From BACL21 sp038141525 (GTDB lineage: Bacteria; Bacteroidota; Bacteroidia; Flavobacteriales; Flavobacteriaceae): a stretch of 47,595 nt of DNA. The DNA is taken from positions 1 through 47,595 of the forward strand of contig JAYQIF010000003.1 in NCBI GenBank assembly GCA_038141525.1, in the 5' to 3' direction. Below, in pieces: positions 45,222 through 47,595 of this stretch; positions within the stretch are counted from its first letter, which is position 1; each line of letters begins with the position of its first letter. Position numbers and translations under genes: made by a program. The notes beneath the pieces were generated by a model. It was not told the origin of the DNA and did no database searches. It saw nothing but the letters and a program-made list of their open reading frames with translations.

Positions 45222-46601
45222 ATGAAGGAAACTATCTTAATTGTAATGTTGCTTGTTTTCCAGATAAGTAATGCCCAACTTTTTGGTCCTGCTCATTTAG
45301 TGAGTGATGGAGCAACTACAGTAAGTATGGTACGCAGTGGGGATTTGGATGGGGATGGTTACATGGATATAGTGGCGTCCATATTTGAAAATGTGGTTTG
45401 GTACAGGAACATAGACGGAATGGGGGTGTTTGAAACATACCAAGAGTTAATGCTTGGTGGCTCCACGTCGTTTTCTGTTGTCATATCCGATATCAATGGC
45501 GATACATTTCCTGATTTATTGGTTTCCGTGTTCAGCTCGGACTCAGTACAGTGGTATGAGAACCTGGACGGGCAGGGAAATTTTGGAAGTGCGCAGTTGA
45601 TTTCATCAAATGTACCAGGTATTCAGGATGCCATTGCTGCGGATTTGGATGGTGACAGTGATTTAGATGTAATAACCAATACCCAGGATGACCTTACCCT
45701 TTCTTGGTTTGAAAACTTGGACGGACAGGGAAATTTTGGAACACAACAAATAGTGACCAGTACGGTTACCAACGGGCGTTCAGTATTCGCAGAGGATATT
45801 GATGGGGATGACGACATGGATTTGGTATGTGCTTCATATGGTGATTCTTCCATAGTATGGTTTGAGAATTTAGATGGACAGGGAACATTCAGCGCAGAAA
45901 AAATCATTGCACCACCTGATGTCACTGCTGGAGTTAATGAATTGATTTGCATTGATTTGGACGGAGATAACGATTTGGATGTTTTAAGTGCATACACCCA
46001 GGATGATAGGATTTCTTGGTATGAAAACTTGGATGGATTGGGCACATTTGGTTCTGAAAGAATTATAACGGAGATAGCGGGCTTGCCAACTTCAATTTAT
46101 GCTGTTGATTTGGATAATGACGATGATATTGATGTCATCTCTGCTGGTGCTGATTCCGTGGAGGGTGTAGTTGCGTGGTATCAAAACTTGGATGGATTGG
46201 GCACATTTGGTCCCCAAGAAATAGTAGAGGATAATAGTAATGGGACCCGCTCAGTTTTTTCAGAGGACATCGATGACGATGGGGATAATGATATCCTCAC
46301 GTCATTATGGTGGGAAAATACGATTAATTGGCACGAGAATTATACTATTCTTGGTAACGTTGACTTTGAGGAATCCCTGATTTCCATCTACCCCAACCCA
46401 ACATCCAACCTACTCACCATCCAAAACCAAAACGGATTGGATATAGAATCAGTAAGCTTGTACGATGCATTGGGTAGAAAAGTAATGGAGAATACAGAAT
46501 CAACTGAAGCTATAGATATATCCAATTTAACTACTGGAATCTACTTCATTCACATTGCAACAGACAGTGGAATAGTGACCAAAAATGTCATCAAGGAATA
46601 G
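45222..46601 (+). CDS. Secreted FG-GAP/VCBS repeat protein with T9SS sorting domain
   Basis: A 459-residue protein. ATG 45222 gives a good signal peptide (MKETILIVMLLVFQISNAQ); the TTG at 45201 would add seven residues before it. About seven repeats of 50 residues each carry a calcium-binding DLDGDxDLDV stretch followed by WYENLDGQGNFG, as in FG-GAP/VCBS beta-propeller repeats. The C-terminal 75 residues (ISIYPNPTSNLLTI...LYDALGRKVM...TGIYFIHI...NVIKE) are a complete type A T9SS domain. It may be an adhesin or carbohydrate-binding surface protein. It lies 116 bp after the protease gene, in the same cassette. Confidence 0.88.
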   Translation: MKETILIVMLLVFQISNAQLFGPAHLVSDGATTVSMVRSGDLDGDGYMDIVASIFENVVWYRNIDGMGVFETYQELMLGGSTSFSVVISDINGDTFPDLLVSVFSSDSVQWYENLDGQGNFGSAQLISSNVPGIQDAIAADLDGDSDLDVITNTQDDLTLSWFENLDGQGNFGTQQIVTSTVTNGRSVFAEDIDGDDDMDLVCASYGDSSIVWFENLDGQGTFSAEKIIAPPDVTAGVNELICIDLDGDNDLDVLSAYTQDDRISWYENLDGLGTFGSERIITEIAGLPTSIYAVDLDNDDDIDVISAGADSVEGVVAWYQNLDGLGTFGPQEIVEDNSNGTRSVFSEDIDDDGDNDILTSLWWENTINWHENYTILGNVDFEESLISIYPNPTSNLLTIQNQNGLDIESVSLYDALGRKVMENTESTEAIDISNLTTGIYFIHIATDSGIVTKNVIKE

Positions 46602-46637
46602 ATAAACACCTATAAATAAAGGGTTTGGGCGCAGTTC

Positions 46638-46654
46638 TCGAGTCTCGTCCAGAC
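46638..46654 (+). repeat. Putative att site (right), tRNA-Asp 3'-end fragment
   Basis: A 17-bp perfect copy of 42855-42871. The rest of the tRNA is missing, so it is not a tRNA gene. It marks a likely boundary of the cassette. Confidence 0.6.
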
Positions 46655-46967
46655 TATAACAGTAAACCCCACTTATTCCTCCAATTTGTCATTTGTTACA
46701 ACATGAATCATTGGAAGAGATTTTTATGATTACCTCAATGGGGTTTAACCGAAATTGCTCCATGAATTCATCGTTTCATTTTCAAAATAATTCCACCCAT
46801 TGAATTTCAATGTTTTGTTGGCAATCCCTTAGGGACATTCATTGGATTTTGCAACAACGAATTTATAAATCCGATGAACAATTGGAGGAATTTTATGGGA
46901 ATCCGTAACATTTCCCAAAAATAATTGAATAGGTTAGTTCTCTGAAAACCCAGTATTAACAAGCATT

Positions 46968-46985
46968 TACGTATTTATACTTATT
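46968..46985 (+). promoter_or_regulatory. Shared upstream motif TACGTATTTATACTTATT, second copy
   Basis: Copy of the motif at 43494-43511. It overlaps the -33 TTG (46984-46986) that precedes the -7 box at 47007-47014. Confidence 0.5.
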
Positions 46986-47006
46986 GCGATTAGAATGGTA
47001 TCCAAA

Positions 47007-47014
47007 TATATTTG
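47007..47014 (+). promoter_or_regulatory. -7 promoter box of the second metalloprotease gene
   Basis: TATATTTG matches TAnnTTTG, with TTG at 46984-46986 20 nt upstream. The ATG at 47037 is 22 nt downstream. Confidence 0.6.
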
Positions 47015-47036
47015 TTATACTACCTAAACCAATTTT

Positions 47037-47595
47037 ATGAAATTGACATTTGACTTCAACTTTAAATTCTGTTATAAGTTATTATTACTTTTTTTACTGT
47101 TCAATATTTCTACACATTCTCAGAGTATAGAAATATGTGGAACAGCTGATATTTTTGAGCCAGATCCAGCTGGAGTTTATAGTAGGTCATCTGAACCCAG
47201 TTATTTTGATACATTTACTCCTAAAACATTCGATATTTTTTTCTGGAGAATAAATAAGAATGATGGCTCTTATACCCAAGGAGGTACCCCCTTAACACCA
47301 GAGAGGGCTAGAGCATGTGTTCAATATTTGAACGAATCATTCGCTTCATCAAAGATTTGTTTCAATTTGGTAGGAATGGACACGATAAATTCAACGATAC
47401 ACCATTCTGGACAAAGTGGATCTTCTATAAACACTTATGCAGTAAATAATAATTACGCCAAGGCGGATGCATTTAACGTATATGTACCACATCTACTGAA
47501 TGGTGCAGCAGGGAACGGTTATCCAAATAGAGCATACATAGGCGTGACGGGAGCTTCAGTGCTGAGTAATGCGCTTATCCACGAATTGGGACATA
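47037..47595 (+). CDS. Secreted M43-like metalloprotease paralog (cut by the window end)
   Basis: The frame is open from ATG 47037 to the end of the window. The protein starts with a signal peptide (...LLLLFLLFNISTHSQ), then CGTADIFEPDPAGVYS and FDIFFWRINKNDGSY, matching the opening of the 43579 protease (CGMPDEIVQDPVGVYS, FNIFFWGINKSDGT). The last bases encode ALIHELGH, the start of the zinc motif. The paralogy and HExGH show an M43-like protease; the rest is outside. It carries the same upstream motif as its paralog. Confidence 0.8.
   Translation, partial: MKLTFDFNFKFCYKLLLLFLLFNISTHSQSIEICGTADIFEPDPAGVYSRSSEPSYFDTFTPKTFDIFFWRINKNDGSYTQGGTPLTPERARACVQYLNESFASSKICFNLVGMDTINSTIHHSGQSGSSINTYAVNNNYAKADAFNVYVPHLLNGAAGNGYPNRAYIGVTGASVLSNALIHELGH

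Larger units (their letters stand above)
46655..47036. other. Intergenic region after the tRNA fragment
   Basis: A gene-free 382-bp AT-rich stretch with much internal symmetry: TAAACCCCA (46663-46671) and TGGGGTTTA (46739-46747) as a 9-bp inverted repeat, a TCCCTTAGGGA hairpin (about 46826-46836), and two diverged direct repeats with ATTGGAAGAG/ATTGGAGGAA. Short stretches translate into protein-like sequence (ending EQLEEFYGNP) but no complete gene exists. It may be the remains of a mobile element. Confidence 0.4.

Noticed and set aside
46631..46654. Second tRNA-Asp gene
   Set aside because: Only the 3' part of the tRNA is present; no acceptor 5' strand, D-arm or anticodon arm.
42873..47595. 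Complete prophage or conjugative element
   Set aside because: No integrase, capsid, relaxase or replication genes are visible. Only att-like repeats and secreted-protein genes are present.

Overview
The window is a piece of a Bacteroidota chromosome, most likely a (marine) Flavobacteriaceae member. The grounds are the family content (DUF3098, DUF4271, DUF4296 and DUF6252 proteins, an exonuclease-fused DnaE, type IX secretion C-terminal domains), the gene orders ftsX-DUF3098-uppP-truB and rpsP-rimM-trmN6, weak or absent Shine-Dalgarno sequences, and many TAnnTTTG boxes (the Bacteroidota -7 promoter element) just upstream of start codons.

Layout. 1-2453: end of a short-chain fatty acid transporter and a secreted PPAD-like deiminase. 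2501-5216 (minus): truB, uppP, DUF3098, ftsX. 5353-9048: leuS and a membrane zinc peptidase. 9057-13325: saccharopine dehydrogenase family gene, DUF423, pckA, hemD. 13345-17685: DUF4271, a polyprenol-phosphate mannosyltransferase, dihydroorotase, DUF4296 lipoprotein, epimerase. 17787-22537: tyrS, then a minus-strand set of DUF350, transglutaminase-like and LuxE-like genes and a T9SS cargo protein. 22825-27363: PhoB/PhoR-type two-component system, glycosyltransferase, trmB, LysE, alkyltransferase-like protein. 27501-31174: an iron-sulfur block (Mrp, NifU-type scaffold, ferredoxin reductase, 2Fe-2S ferredoxin) under a Fur/PerR-like palindrome, then DUF3050. 31248-34448 (minus): glutaryl-CoA dehydrogenase, trmN6, rimM, rpsP. 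34834-36581: two paralogous lipoproteins. 36789-42672: dnaE, trxA, DUF58. 42800-42873: tRNA-Asp. 42874-47595: an AT-rich accessory region with two secreted M43-like metalloprotease paralogs and an FG-GAP repeat T9SS protein.

Three points matter most. First, at least ten single-base indels and one in-frame stop break otherwise continuous genes, including leuS, dnaE and ftsX, which should be essential; most are in short homopolymers, so sequence error is the first explanation, although the DUF58 gene alone carries four. Second, a perfect 17-bp copy of the 3' end of tRNA-Asp recurs at 46638-46654, bracketing a 3.8-kb cassette with no integrase, and a paralogous cassette appears to start right after it. 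Third, a 17-bp palindrome of Fur-superfamily type overlaps the predicted start of transcription of the Fe-S block.

Most of the window is ordinary core genome. The accessory right end and the putative iron-responsive operator are the places most worth following.
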